Below are positions 7,918 to 16,244 of a stretch of 33,550 bases of DNA, piece after piece. This stretch comes from an uncultured Porphyromonas sp. (lineage in GTDB: Bacteria; Bacteroidota; Bacteroidia; Bacteroidales; Porphyromonadaceae): NCBI GenBank assembly GCA_900539155.1, contig UQBE01000021.1, forward strand, positions 1 through 33,550, given 5' to 3'. The first letter of the stretch is position 1. Every line of letters begins with the position of its first letter. The notes beneath the pieces are model-generated. The model did not search any database. It was not told the origin of the DNA and saw nothing but the letters and a program-made list of their open reading frames with translations. A program made the position numbers and the translations under genes.

Positions 7918-8912
7918 GCCACGGACCACTACTCTCTGTCATCATACCTATATATAATGGTGCGAAGACCATCGTCCGCTGCCTAGACTCTCTCGTTGCT
8001 ATTCCCGTGTCAACTACAGCACTAGAGATTATCGTGGTCAATGATGGGAGTAAGGATAAGACCCTAGAGGTGATAGCCGGCTATCAAACGCAGCACCCTG
8101 AGCAAGCAATACGCATCATCAGCCAAGAGAATCAGGGTCAGTCGGCAGCTCGCAATAGAGGCTTGGAGGTGGCTCAGGGAGCCTACGTATGGTTTGTCGA
8201 TGCCGACGACTGGGTGGACAGCGAAGCAGCGGACTATCTCCTCTCGCTCGTTGCGGAGAGTCAGTACGATATGCTCTGCTTTGGCGTGCGAAACTGTGGG
8301 GATGACGGAGCGCATACCTCGTCTGAATGGATGGACAGCTCGGCACATGACTTCGAGCGGCTCAAGACCATTGATGGAAAGATGCTCTTGACACAGTACG
8401 ACTTATCGGGAAGTGTCTGTCCTTTTCTATGGCGACGCACGCTACTGGACGGACATCAAGCTCGCTTTATGGAGGGATTGCTCCACGAGGATGCGCTCTT
8501 CTACTGGCACTACACTGCCTATGCCGAGCGGGTCTTGCTAGTTCCGAGGGTAGCCTATTACTACTATCAGCGAGCTGATTCTACAATCCACAACCCCAAC
8601 ACGCTCCACCTCCGAGGCATTTCTCGCTTAGAGGGTTCTTTCAGACTACTAGCATGTGCCGAAGAGCGGGCAGACCTGCGTGCATTCTACCTGAAGCTTG
8701 CCTCAGGTTTCTACCGAGCAGGACTGCGTATGGTCGCTCGCTATGGTAAGGGAACTGAGCTCAAAGCGTACACGCAGCGCATGGCACAGACTGGCAATCA
8801 CAAGCTCTTGATGCGCCATGCCGGACTCAAGGGTGCTCCGCTCATCTATCTAGCGCACAGGACTCCCAGACTCTTCAACCTCATTGCTCACCTACTTCCT
8901 CCCGTAGCTTAG
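7914..8912 (+). CDS. Glycosyltransferase family 2
   Basis: A 332-aa GT2 enzyme. LLSVIIPIYNGAKTI opens the domain, followed by IIVVNDGSKDKT, NQGQSAARNRG and the metal-binding FVDADDWVD (about residues 94-102). A later HEDALFYWHY segment fits the acceptor side of the family. It resembles the first GT2 of the cluster in architecture but not closely in sequence. It is coupled to the preceding gene by an ATGA overlap and lies 6 bp before the sugar transferase. Donor and acceptor are unknown. Confidence 0.92.
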   Translation: MSHGPLLSVIIPIYNGAKTIVRCLDSLVAIPVSTTALEIIVVNDGSKDKTLEVIAGYQTQHPEQAIRIISQENQGQSAARNRGLEVAQGAYVWFVDADDWVDSEAADYLLSLVAESQYDMLCFGVRNCGDDGAHTSSEWMDSSAHDFERLKTIDGKMLLTQYDLSGSVCPFLWRRTLLDGHQARFMEGLLHEDALFYWHYTAYAERVLLVPRVAYYYYQRADSTIHNPNTLHLRGISRLEGSFRLLACAEERADLRAFYLKLASGFYRAGLRMVARYGKGTELKAYTQRMAQTGNHKLLMRHAGLKGAPLIYLAHRTPRLFNLIAHLLPPVA

Positions 8913-8918
8913 GCCAGT

Positions 8919-9554
8919 ATGTATCGTAACTATATCAAGCGACTTCTAGATATCATCTGCTCCCTACTGGGACTCATCATCCTGTCTCCACTGCTTTTTG
9001 TGGTGATTGTGGTGATGTCTTTTGCCAATAAGGGGGCTGGGGTCTTCTTCTCACAGGCTCGTCCAGGAAGAGGTGAAAGGCTCTTTCATATGTACAAGTT
9101 CAAGTCAATGACGGACGAGCGAGATGCCGAGGGCAATCTGCTCCCTGATGCGGAGCGACTGACCGCTATGGGGCGTTTCATCCGTAAGACCTCTATCGAT
9201 GAGCTACCGCAGTTGTGGAATGTGCTACGAGGTGATATGAGTCTCGTGGGACCTCGCCCCTTTCTAGCCACTTACCGTCAGAGCCTCACGGAGCACAAGA
9301 AAGTGGAGATTATCAGCGTTTCTATCGAGGGAGAGCTGATAGCCATCACCCCTCAGCAACGTGTTCGGTATGAGGTGCGTCCTGGGATTACAGGCTTGGC
9401 ACAGGTCAACGGGCGCAACAGACTAAGCTATCAGCACCGCTTTAAGTACGATGCATGGTATGTCGAGCATCTATCCTTCACGCTCGACCTCAAAATTCTT
9501 CTCAAGACCATCTCCTCAACCCTCAAGATGAAGGACATCTCCTCCGCTATTTAA
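8919..9554 (+). CDS. Initiating sugar-phosphate transferase (PF02397)
   Basis: A 211-aa bacterial sugar transferase of the WcaJ/PglC type, which moves a sugar-1-phosphate to undecaprenyl phosphate and so starts glycan assembly. One N-terminal hydrophobic segment (about residues 9-32) gives the membrane anchor; then come FFSQARPGRGERLFHMYKF, KSMTDERD, SIDELPQLWNVLRGDMSLVG with PRPF, and EVRPGITGLAQVNGRN. It is a short form lacking the large N-terminal membrane domain of full-length WbaP. Between PRPF and EVRPG there are about 33 residues; the relatives I recall have a shorter link, so this looks like an insertion. It closes the cluster, where it would supply the first sugar. Confidence 0.92.
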   Translation: MYRNYIKRLLDIICSLLGLIILSPLLFVVIVVMSFANKGAGVFFSQARPGRGERLFHMYKFKSMTDERDAEGNLLPDAERLTAMGRFIRKTSIDELPQLWNVLRGDMSLVGPRPFLATYRQSLTEHKKVEIISVSIEGELIAITPQQRVRYEVRPGITGLAQVNGRNRLSYQHRFKYDAWYVEHLSFTLDLKILLKTISSTLKMKDISSAI

Positions 9555-9715
9555 TAGCTTACGGGCTACTCGGTATGTGAAGTCGAGAGTTAGAGAGACT
9601 TAACAGCCATTGAACGAAATAGTCGTACCTTAGCTGAGCCGTGGGAGTAGAGGGTGGCGTGAGCTAACTCTCTCCACCGAGACACAGATAGTTTAGATTA
9701 AACAGTTAGACGTAT

Positions 9716-12289
9716 ATGATACCTCAATATAGAAGTAACGCACCGCAATGGACACAGGTTTACAGCCAGTCCAACCTCCCAGCAGAGCTACAACCGCTCC
9801 ATGCTCTTACTATGAACTTGTGGTGGTCTTGGCAACCTAGAGCCATACAGCTCTTCCAGTCCATAGACCCTGATCTGTGGTACAAGACTGAGGGCAACCC
9901 ACGCTGGATGCTTCACCTCCTCGGGGCGGAGCGTATCGCAGAGCTTTGTCACGACGCCACTTTCCTAAAGCAGGTCGAGCAGCTCTACAATGAGCTTCAG
10001 TCGTACCTCTCCGTACAGCCCGACGAGACCCGACCCTCAGTTGCTTACTTCTGCATGGAGTACGGTATCAGCAACACGCTACGCATCTACTCAGGTGGTC
10101 TAGGCATTCTAGCTGGAGACTATGTCAAGGAGGCTAGCGACAGCAATGTCAGGATGAGTGCCGTGGGACTACTCTACCGCTATGGTTACTTCACTCAGAG
10201 CCTTGACCCCAATGGTAATCAGGTTGCGCACTACGTACCTCAAAACTTCCATAACCTACCCCTCGAGCCCGTCCTCACGCCTTCGGGCGAGCGTCTGACA
10301 CTTCACCTGCAGATGGGCGATCTGCCTGTGACCTGTCAAGTGTGGCGCGTACCCGTAGGGCGTGTGTCGCTCTACCTACTCGACACCGATGTACCTGAAA
10401 ACAGCGACATCGCCAAGAGTATCACCCACCGTCTCTACGGTGGCGACTGGGAGAACCGACTCAGGCAGGAGTACCTGCTCGGCATCGGTGGCACGATGCT
10501 CCTCAAGCGTCTCGGCATAGCGTGCGATGTCTACCATATGAATGAGGGACACGCAGCCTTTATGAACGTAGAGCGCCTGGTCAATTTAGTAGAAGACGAA
10601 AGTCTACCCTTTGACGTAGCACTCGAGGTGGTACGTGCGTCGTCTCTCTATACGGTGCATACGCCCGTACCAGCGGGGCACGACTATTTTGAGGATGCGC
10701 TGATAGATCATTACTTTGCTCCATTTTACAGCCGTCTCGGCATCTCTCGCGACAACTTCATCGAGCTAGGCAAAGACAGCCACGGTAGCGGGGGCAAGTT
10801 CTCAATGAGCGTCCTCGCTCTCCACACCTCGCAAGAAGCAAACGGCGTAAGTAAGCTCCACGGAGACGTATCCAAGCGCATGTTTGCACCCGTGTGGGAT
10901 GGTTTCTTTCCCGAAGAGAGCCATGTGTCCTATGTAACCAATGGTGTACACTTGCCCACCTGGGCTACTTCCGAGTGGCAGCACTTCTTCGTTGCTCACT
11001 TTGGTTCAGACTACCTCCAGCATCAGTCGCAGGAAGAGATGTGGGCTAAGATGATGGATGTGCCCAACGAAGAGATACGCGCCATCCGCCGACAACTCAA
11101 GAGTCGCCTACTACGACAGATCCGTGGCATTATAACACAAGTACACGGGCAGATTGGTCTATCGCCACAACTGGCGACTAAGATGGTCAGTGAGCTACGA
11201 GAGGATGCTCTCTACATAGGCTTCTCGCGACGCTTCGCCACCTACAAGCGAGCGCATCTACTCTTTGAAGACTTGGACGCACTCGCAGCCATCGTCTGCA
11301 ACGAGAGTGCTCCCGTGCGCTTCATCTTTGCCGGCAAGGCGCATCCAGCCGACGGTGGTGGTCAAGCCCTCATCAAGCGCATCGTAGAGGTGAGCCGTAT
11401 GCCACAGTTTGTAGGTAAAATCATCTTCCTCCCAGACTACGACATCGAGCTTGCCAAGACACTCATCCCAGGGGTCGACGTCTGGCTCAACAACCCTATG
11501 CGACTGATGGAAGCTTCTGGTACATCTGGCGAAAAAGCTGAGATGAACGGCACACTCAATCTCTCTGTCCTCGACGGCTGGTGGTACGAGGGATACAAAG
11601 AGGGAGCCGGCTGGGCACTCTCCGCAGAGCGCACCTATGCCGACCAAGCGCTACAGGACCAGCTCGATGCTATGACCATCTACCACCTCATCGAGCAGGA
11701 GATAGTGCCAGCTTATTTTGCCGAAACGACTGAGGGCTACTCGGACAGCTGGATTGAGTTCATCAAGCGGTCGATGGTTTATATAGCACCACACTTCACT
11801 ATGCGCCGTATGATGGATGATTACTACGGGCGCTTTTACAACAAGTTGGCCGTCCGCTCCGAGCTCCTCCAGCATCAGGGGTACAAGCTAGCTCGAGAAA
11901 TCGCACTCTGGAAGCAACAAGTCGCAGCCACATGGGACACCATCTCGGTCCATGAGGTCACCTACGAGGGCGTCCTGCTACAGCCAGACTACAACGGAGA
12001 GCGTCGCGACCCCTCCTTCCGGCTCACCATCGACGCCGGGCAAGTCGAGGCCGAACTGGTCGCTGAGCTCATTGTCACCACTCAGGACGACACTACGGGT
12101 GAGCTCCACTACGCAGGCAAGCATCTCTTTCACGAGAGGATGCCACGCCTCGGGTCACTACGCACCTACGAGCTAACCATCCCCTCGACACGCCCAGGCA
12201 AGTATCAGATAGCGATACGCCTACGTCCCTACCTGCCTGAGCTGCCACACCTGATGGACTTTGCCTACGTTCGCTGGATATCCTTCTAA
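9716..12289 (+). CDS. glgP: Alpha-glucan (glycogen/maltodextrin) phosphorylase with DUF3417 N-terminus
   Basis: An 857-aa PLP-dependent phosphorylase of family GT35 that releases glucose-1-phosphate from alpha-1,4-glucans in the cytoplasm. The N-terminal roughly 110 residues match the DUF3417 extension of the bacterial/archaeal short form (LTMNLWWSWQPRA). The core has YFCMEYGISNTLRIYSGGLG, MNEGHAAF, TNGVHLPTW, YIGFSRRFATYKRA and, near residue 600, EASGTSGEKAEMNGTLNLSV, in which Lys607 is the expected PLP-binding lysine. It lies 161 bp after the glycan cluster; no phosphorylase-type partner gene is adjacent. The symbol glgP is used for the family; malP is possible. The hairpin at 12326 probably ends the transcript. 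Confidence 0.93.
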   Translation: MIPQYRSNAPQWTQVYSQSNLPAELQPLHALTMNLWWSWQPRAIQLFQSIDPDLWYKTEGNPRWMLHLLGAERIAELCHDATFLKQVEQLYNELQSYLSVQPDETRPSVAYFCMEYGISNTLRIYSGGLGILAGDYVKEASDSNVRMSAVGLLYRYGYFTQSLDPNGNQVAHYVPQNFHNLPLEPVLTPSGERLTLHLQMGDLPVTCQVWRVPVGRVSLYLLDTDVPENSDIAKSITHRLYGGDWENRLRQEYLLGIGGTMLLKRLGIACDVYHMNEGHAAFMNVERLVNLVEDESLPFDVALEVVRASSLYTVHTPVPAGHDYFEDALIDHYFAPFYSRLGISRDNFIELGKDSHGSGGKFSMSVLALHTSQEANGVSKLHGDVSKRMFAPVWDGFFPEESHVSYVTNGVHLPTWATSEWQHFFVAHFGSDYLQHQSQEEMWAKMMDVPNEEIRAIRRQLKSRLLRQIRGIITQVHGQIGLSPQLATKMVSELREDALYIGFSRRFATYKRAHLLFEDLDALAAIVCNESAPVRFIFAGKAHPADGGGQALIKRIVEVSRMPQFVGKIIFLPDYDIELAKTLIPGVDVWLNNPMRLMEASGTSGEKAEMNGTLNLSVLDGWWYEGYKEGAGWALSAERTYADQALQDQLDAMTIYHLIEQEIVPAYFAETTEGYSDSWIEFIKRSMVYIAPHFTMRRMMDDYYGRFYNKLAVRSELLQHQGYKLAREIALWKQQVAATWDTISVHEVTYEGVLLQPDYNGERRDPSFRLTIDAGQVEAELVAELIVTTQDDTTGELHYAGKHLFHERMPRLGSLRTYELTIPSTRPGKYQIAIRLRPYLPELPHLMDFAYVRWISF

Positions 12290-12325
12290 GGTTCTATAGC
12301 ACATCACCGCACCTGACATCTAGCC

Positions 12326-12354
12326 TGAGACTGTTGACTCTTGCAACAGTCTCA
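12326..12354 (+). terminator. Hairpin TGAGACTGTTG / CAACAGTCTCA
   Basis: A perfect 11-bp stem (12326-12336 with 12344-12354) and 7-nt loop, 37 bp after the phosphorylase stop. It matches the hairpin at 3646-3674 in ten of eleven stem pairs. No T-run follows. Confidence 0.7.
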
Positions 12355-12452
12355 TAATGCGTCACCCCTAGCTAGGCAAATTCACCGCCGACTCGCTACA
12401 ATAATTTAGACCCGACTACCTATCAAAACGGCACTTTGTCGGGGGAAACGGA

Positions 12453-12490
12453 TTCTCCACCTGGATATTTCAAAATATCTAGGTGGAGAA
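12453..12490. repeat. 18-bp inverted repeat followed by T-rich tract
   Basis: TTCTCCACCTGGATATTT (12453-12470) faces its complement at 12473-12490 with a single mismatch, and a T-rich run follows. It could be a second terminator for the phosphorylase transcript or a part of the CCACGTGG repeat family next to it. Confidence 0.65.
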
Positions 12491-12500
12491 TTTTTATTTT

Positions 12501-12765
12501 CCACGTGGGGAAGAAAAAATTCTTCGGAGGAATCAAATGAAACTTCGGAGGAAATGAATCACGCCCACGTGGAAAATAAAAAATATCCACGTGGAGATTT
12601 GAGATTTTCCACGTGGATATTCGAGAAGGGAGGGTAATTAGAGATTAGAAGTTAGAGGTTAGAGATTAGAGGGCCGGGGTGACACATGATATATAGTAAC
12701 CTCATCTATTCCTCGCTTGTCGCTATGTGTAGCTCCTGACAGAGCAAATATAATGCGTCAGCCCT
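12501..12765. repeat. CCACGTGG-box repeat, copy A, with 7-bp tandem repeat
   Basis: Four CCACGTGG palindromes lie at 12501, 12565, 12587 and 12609. The last two form a perfect 13-bp inverted repeat (12583-12595 with 12608-12620). Then five tandem units of (A/G)TTAGA(G/A) run from about 12638 to 12673. After an unrelated stretch of about 65 bp, CAGAGC and ATGCGTCAGCCCT (12740-12765) follow. The part from 12577 on recurs in inverted orientation at 33428-33550. No gene is seen. Confidence 0.8.
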
Positions 12766-12807
12766 ATTAGGTTCACTCGAAAGGCTAGTTATTCGCAAAT
12801 TTCTTTG

Positions 12808-12815
12808 TACCTTTG
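12808..12815 (+). promoter_or_regulatory. -7 element of the lysine fermentation operon
   Basis: TACCTTTG matches TAnnTTTG exactly. The expected -33 position (about 12785-12789) is poorly conserved, so a regulator may be needed. It is the only consensus -7 box seen before atoD and would give a leader of about 215 nt. Confidence 0.5.
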
Positions 12816-13036
12816 AAGAGTTGTACCGCAATAGCTACGTCCTACGGTCTCGCTACTCAAGGGGACGCTCGAGTGAGGCTCTCCATTCGCCTCTTGCGTA
12901 CCTAGCTATATAGCCCTCTGACGAGGCTCTCTGGGAGGCGTGGACTGGTGCGAGACTGGAGTGGGCTCTGGTCTCTTCGGAACAACTGAAAAGTAATCAG
13001 CGATAGCAAGTTCAAAATATATAAACACATAGATCT
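12816..13036 (+). other. Long 5' leader of the lysine operon
   Basis: About 220 bp with no open frame of note. It is rich in short inverted motifs, for example GAGAC (12952-12956) with GTCTC (12971-12975) around an inner GAG/CTC pair, and CCTC/GAGG near 12914. It does not match a riboswitch I can recognise. Confidence 0.35.
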
Positions 13037-13681
13037 ATGAAAAAATCAATCGACAAAGCAGGACTCAAAGCTAAGCTGCACGACGGTATGTCTATCATGA
13101 TCGGGGGATTTCTTGCCAACGGAACTCCTGAGCGTATTGTCGACGTGCTGGTCGAGAGTGGGGTCAAGGATCTCACGATGATCGTCAACGACACCTCTTA
13201 TCCTGACCGTGGCTGTGGCCGTCTCATCGCTAATAAGCAGGTCAAGCACCTGATCGTCTCACACATCGGTACGAACCCGATGACCGCTGAGCAGATGAAC
13301 AATGGTGAGCTAGAGGTCGAGTTTAGCCCTCAGGGCACACTCGCTGAGCGCATCCGCGTAGGTGGCTGCGGTCTCGGTGGCGTCCTAACGACTACGGGTC
13401 TGGGCACAATCATCGCCGAGGGCAAGAAAGTAATCAACATCAACGGCCAGGACTACCTCCTCGAGCTGCCACTACGTGCTGACATGGCCTTCGTCAAGGG
13501 TACTATCGGTGACGAGACGGGTAACCTAGTCTACAAGGGCACGACGCAAAACTTCCAACCTCTGATGGCTATGGCTGCTGACTGCGTTGTCGCTGAGATT
13601 GACGAGATCGTCCCCGTAGGGCAGATCAGCCCCGAGGCGGTACACACCTCTGGTATTTTTGTGGACTATATCTTTGAGTAA
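13037..13681 (+). CDS. atoD: Butyrate-acetoacetate CoA-transferase subunit A
   Basis: A 214-aa alpha subunit of a class I CoA-transferase. The family start motif GGFLANGTPE is at about residues 23-32, followed by glycine-rich segments (GGCGLGGVLTTTGLGT) and the C-terminal EIVPVGQISPEAVHTSGIFVDYI. With AtoA (beta subunit, encoded nine genes downstream) it would move CoA from butyryl-CoA to acetoacetate, releasing butyrate as the end product. It is the first gene of the lysine fermentation operon, and the separation of the two subunit genes by the pathway genes resembles the P. gingivalis arrangement. The substrate pair is inferred from the pathway. Confidence 0.92.
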   Translation: MKKSIDKAGLKAKLHDGMSIMIGGFLANGTPERIVDVLVESGVKDLTMIVNDTSYPDRGCGRLIANKQVKHLIVSHIGTNPMTAEQMNNGELEVEFSPQGTLAERIRVGGCGLGGVLTTTGLGTIIAEGKKVININGQDYLLELPLRADMAFVKGTIGDETGNLVYKGTTQNFQPLMAMAADCVVAEIDEIVPVGQISPEAVHTSGIFVDYIFE

Positions 13682-13792
13682 GTCGCACAGAGACTCTATA
13701 TACATTCGGAGTACTGGCGTAGGAGCTCCTGAGTAGGCTCTCCCGAAGACAGGCTCTGAGCAATCATTCACTTTAACTTTCCCCAGAAAAAA

Positions 13793-14185
13793 ATGGCAAA
13801 TCCAAAATCAATGATCCGTCTACGTATGTCTAGCGCTGATGCGCACTATGGTGGTAACCTAGTAGATGGTGCTAAGATGCTACAGCTCTTTGGCGATGTG
13901 GCTACTGAGCTACTCATCATACAAGATGGCGACGAGGGTCTCTTCTGCGCCTATGACAAGGTCGAGTTCCTCGCTCCAGTATATGCTGGTGACTATATAG
14001 AGGCTGTCGGTGAGATTACCGAGGTCGGTAATTCATCACGCCAGATGCAGTTTGAGGCACGCAAGGTAATCGCTCCACGCACCGATATCAGTGCTTCTGC
14101 AGCTGACGTGCTCGAGGAGCCTGTCGTCGTATGCCGTGCTCATGGCACCTGCGTAGTACCTAAGAAGTGCCAGCGCAAGTCTTAA
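13793..14185 (+). CDS. kal: 3-aminobutyryl-CoA ammonia-lyase
   Basis: A 130-aa single hot-dog fold protein. In lysine fermentation clusters this position holds Kal, which removes ammonia from L-3-aminobutyryl-CoA to give crotonyl-CoA. The hot-dog pattern is visible: a helix with GGNLVDGAKMLQLFGDVATELL, then FLAPVYAGDYIEAVGEI and a beta strand with RQMQFEARKVI. The length agrees with characterised Kal proteins. It lies 112 bp after atoD and 31 bp before kce. The identification rests mainly on fold plus context; a general thioesterase would have a similar fold. Confidence 0.9.
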   Translation: MANPKSMIRLRMSSADAHYGGNLVDGAKMLQLFGDVATELLIIQDGDEGLFCAYDKVEFLAPVYAGDYIEAVGEITEVGNSSRQMQFEARKVIAPRTDISASAADVLEEPVVVCRAHGTCVVPKKCQRKS

Positions 14186-14216
14186 TCTATTCATCTCTCT
14201 AAAGCAGTAACTATCT

Positions 14217-15044
14217 ATGGATAAACTAATCCTAACGGCAGCGATCTGCGGTGCCGAGGTAACCAAAGAGCAGAATCCCGCTGTACCCTACACAATCGAC
14301 GAAATCGTACGTGAGGCTAAGTCAGCTTACGATGCTGGCGCAGCTGTCATCCACGTACACGTCCGTGAGGACGATGGTACGCCTACGCAGTCCAAGGCAC
14401 GCTTTAAGGAAGCTCTGGACGCTATCTACAAGGTGATCCCTGACGTAATCATCATCCCCTCGACGGGTGGTGCAGTAGGTATGACTGCCGAAGAGCGTCT
14501 ACAGCCTACAGAGCTGATGCCTGAGATGGCTACGCTAGACTGCGGTACGTGCAACTTTGGCGACGATGTCTTCGAGAATACCATTCCCATGATGCGTGCC
14601 TTCGGCAAGCGTATGCTCGAGAATAAGATCAAGCCTGAGTACGAGTGCTTTGAGATGGGTCACCTAGACACCATCCTGCGTCTTGCTCAGAGAGGTGAGG
14701 TGCCAGGCGATCCTATGCAGTTTAACTTCGTGCTGGGAGTCTTCGGCTGTACACCTGCTACGGCTGACAACCTTGCTTGGCTGGTTAAGAACATTCCCGC
14801 AGGCTCTACCTGGACAGCTACCGGCATCGGTCGTCACGAGTTCCCACTAGCAGCAGCTGCTATCGGCATGGGCGGTCACGTACGTGTCGGCTTTGAGGAC
14901 AACCTATATCTCTCTAAGGGTGTCCTTGCTAAGAGCAATGGCGAGCTAGTCGCTAAGGCTGCACGCATAGCTCATGAGCTGGGCCGTGAGATTGCTAATC
15001 CGGCTGAGGCTCGTCAGATTCTTTCGCTGGCTCCTCGCCACTAA
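14217..15044 (+). CDS. kce: 3-keto-5-aminohexanoate cleavage enzyme
   Basis: A 275-aa member of the BKACE (DUF849) family, a zinc-dependent TIM barrel. It condenses 5-amino-3-oxohexanoate with acetyl-CoA to form acetoacetate and 3-aminobutyryl-CoA. The metal ligands are in place: His46 and His48 in AAVIHVHVRE, and a glutamate in HVRVGFEDN (Glu227, corresponding to Glu230 of the characterised enzyme). The PSTGGAVGMTAEERL segment supplies further active-site residues. Full length for the family, 31 bp after kal and 64 bp before kdd. Confidence 0.95.
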   Translation: MDKLILTAAICGAEVTKEQNPAVPYTIDEIVREAKSAYDAGAAVIHVHVREDDGTPTQSKARFKEALDAIYKVIPDVIIIPSTGGAVGMTAEERLQPTELMPEMATLDCGTCNFGDDVFENTIPMMRAFGKRMLENKIKPEYECFEMGHLDTILRLAQRGEVPGDPMQFNFVLGVFGCTPATADNLAWLVKNIPAGSTWTATGIGRHEFPLAAAAIGMGGHVRVGFEDNLYLSKGVLAKSNGELVAKAARIAHELGREIANPAEARQILSLAPRH

Positions 15045-15108
15045 TAAGGATATTGATTCTCCCCCTATTTACTAATACAATCACACAATCAATCATATCA
15101 ACTTTTAT

Positions 15109-16152
15109 ATGCAGAAGAAAGGAAACAAGTATGGCACGCACCGTGTCATCTCTCCTAAGGGCGTACTACCACAGCCCGCAGACAAGATCGACAACAACAT
15201 GGATGAGATCTACGACAACGAGATCCTCATCGATGTACAGACGCTAAACATTGACTCAGCTAGCTTCACACAGATCGAGGAGCAGGCTGGTGGCGACAAG
15301 GCAAAGATCGCCGAGATCATGATGGGTATCGTCGAGAAGCAGGGTAAGCACCGCAACCCCGTCACAGGCTCTGGCGGTATGCTACTCGGTACTGTCGAGA
15401 AAATCGGTGATGCCCTCAAGGGTAAGATAGACCTCAAGGAGGGCGACAAGATCGCTACCCTCGTATCTCTCTCACTGACACCTCTACGCATCGACAAGAT
15501 CAAGGATATCCGTCCCGACATCGACCAGGTCGACATCGATGGTAAGGCTATCCTCTTCGAGAGCGGTATCTATGCTAAGATCCCCAACGACCTACCTGAG
15601 AACCTCGCTCTCTCAGCCCTAGACGTAGCTGGTGCTCCTGCTCAGGTCGCTAAGCTAGTCAAGCCAGGCGACACGGTCCTCATCATCGGTGCTGGTGGTA
15701 AGAGCGGTATGCTCTGCTGCTACGAGGCTAAGAAGCGTGCTGGCGTCACGGGTAAGGTAATCGGTATGTGCCACTCACAGCGTAGTACGGATCGTCTGAA
15801 AGCGCTCGGCTTTTGCGACTATGTCTTCTCAGGCAACGCTACACAGCCTGTACCTGTCATGGAGGAGATCGAGAAGCTCACAGACGGCAAGATGTGTGAT
15901 GTCACAATCAACAATGTCAACATCACCGACACGGAGATGACCAGCATCCTCTGCACGAAGGATGATGGTGTCGTCTACTTCTTCTCTATGGCTACGAGCT
16001 TTACCAAGGCTGCTCTCGGTGCTGAGGGTGTCGGTAAGGATGTGACGATGATCGTAGGTAACGGCTATACCAAGGGTCACGCAGAGATCACACTGCAGGA
16101 GCTCCGTGAGAGCGAGGCACTGCGTAAGATCTTCACTGAGCTATATGCTTAA
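15109..16152 (+). CDS. kdd: L-erythro-3,5-diaminohexanoate dehydrogenase
   Basis: A 347-aa NAD(P)-dependent oxidoreductase that oxidatively deaminates 3,5-diaminohexanoate to 5-amino-3-oxohexanoate. The N-terminal part (KGNKYGTHRVISPKGVLPQP) is typical of Kdd, and the Rossmann fold is marked by VLIIGAGGKSGMLCC at about residue 190. Later segments (TINNVNITDTEM, GVVYFFSMATSFTKA) match the medium-chain dehydrogenase-like fold without a zinc-binding cysteine cluster. A strong hairpin follows the gene, separating it from kamA. Confidence 0.94.
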   Translation: MQKKGNKYGTHRVISPKGVLPQPADKIDNNMDEIYDNEILIDVQTLNIDSASFTQIEEQAGGDKAKIAEIMMGIVEKQGKHRNPVTGSGGMLLGTVEKIGDALKGKIDLKEGDKIATLVSLSLTPLRIDKIKDIRPDIDQVDIDGKAILFESGIYAKIPNDLPENLALSALDVAGAPAQVAKLVKPGDTVLIIGAGGKSGMLCCYEAKKRAGVTGKVIGMCHSQRSTDRLKALGFCDYVFSGNATQPVPVMEEIEKLTDGKMCDVTINNVNITDTEMTSILCTKDDGVVYFFSMATSFTKAALGAEGVGKDVTMIVGNGYTKGHAEITLQELRESEALRKIFTELYA

Positions 16153-16162
16153 GTGAATGGAT

Positions 16163-16199
16163 AAGAGATTAGAGCGTATCCAAGACGCTCTAGTCTCTT
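16163..16199 (+). terminator. Intra-operon hairpin between kdd and kamA
   Basis: A 15-bp stem (16163-16177 with 16185-16199, one G-U pair, 7-nt loop), 11 bp after the kdd stop and followed by a modest T-rich stretch. I see no consensus promoter before kamA, so it is more likely a partial terminator or an mRNA-stabilising element. Confidence 0.7.
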
Positions 16200-16244
16200 A
16201 CTCTTTATATATCGAAATACAATCCCCTAGCAATCACACACGTA

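Noticed and set aside
9613..9633. Promoter for the phosphorylase gene (TTG plus TACCTTAG)
   Set aside because: The spacer is only 13 bp and the -7 box has a mismatch in its most conserved part.
12501..12620. CCACGTGG boxes as a eukaryote-style E-box regulator site or replication origin
   Set aside because: They belong to an interspersed repeat found also at 33511-33540; no DnaA-box cluster or origin gene is near.
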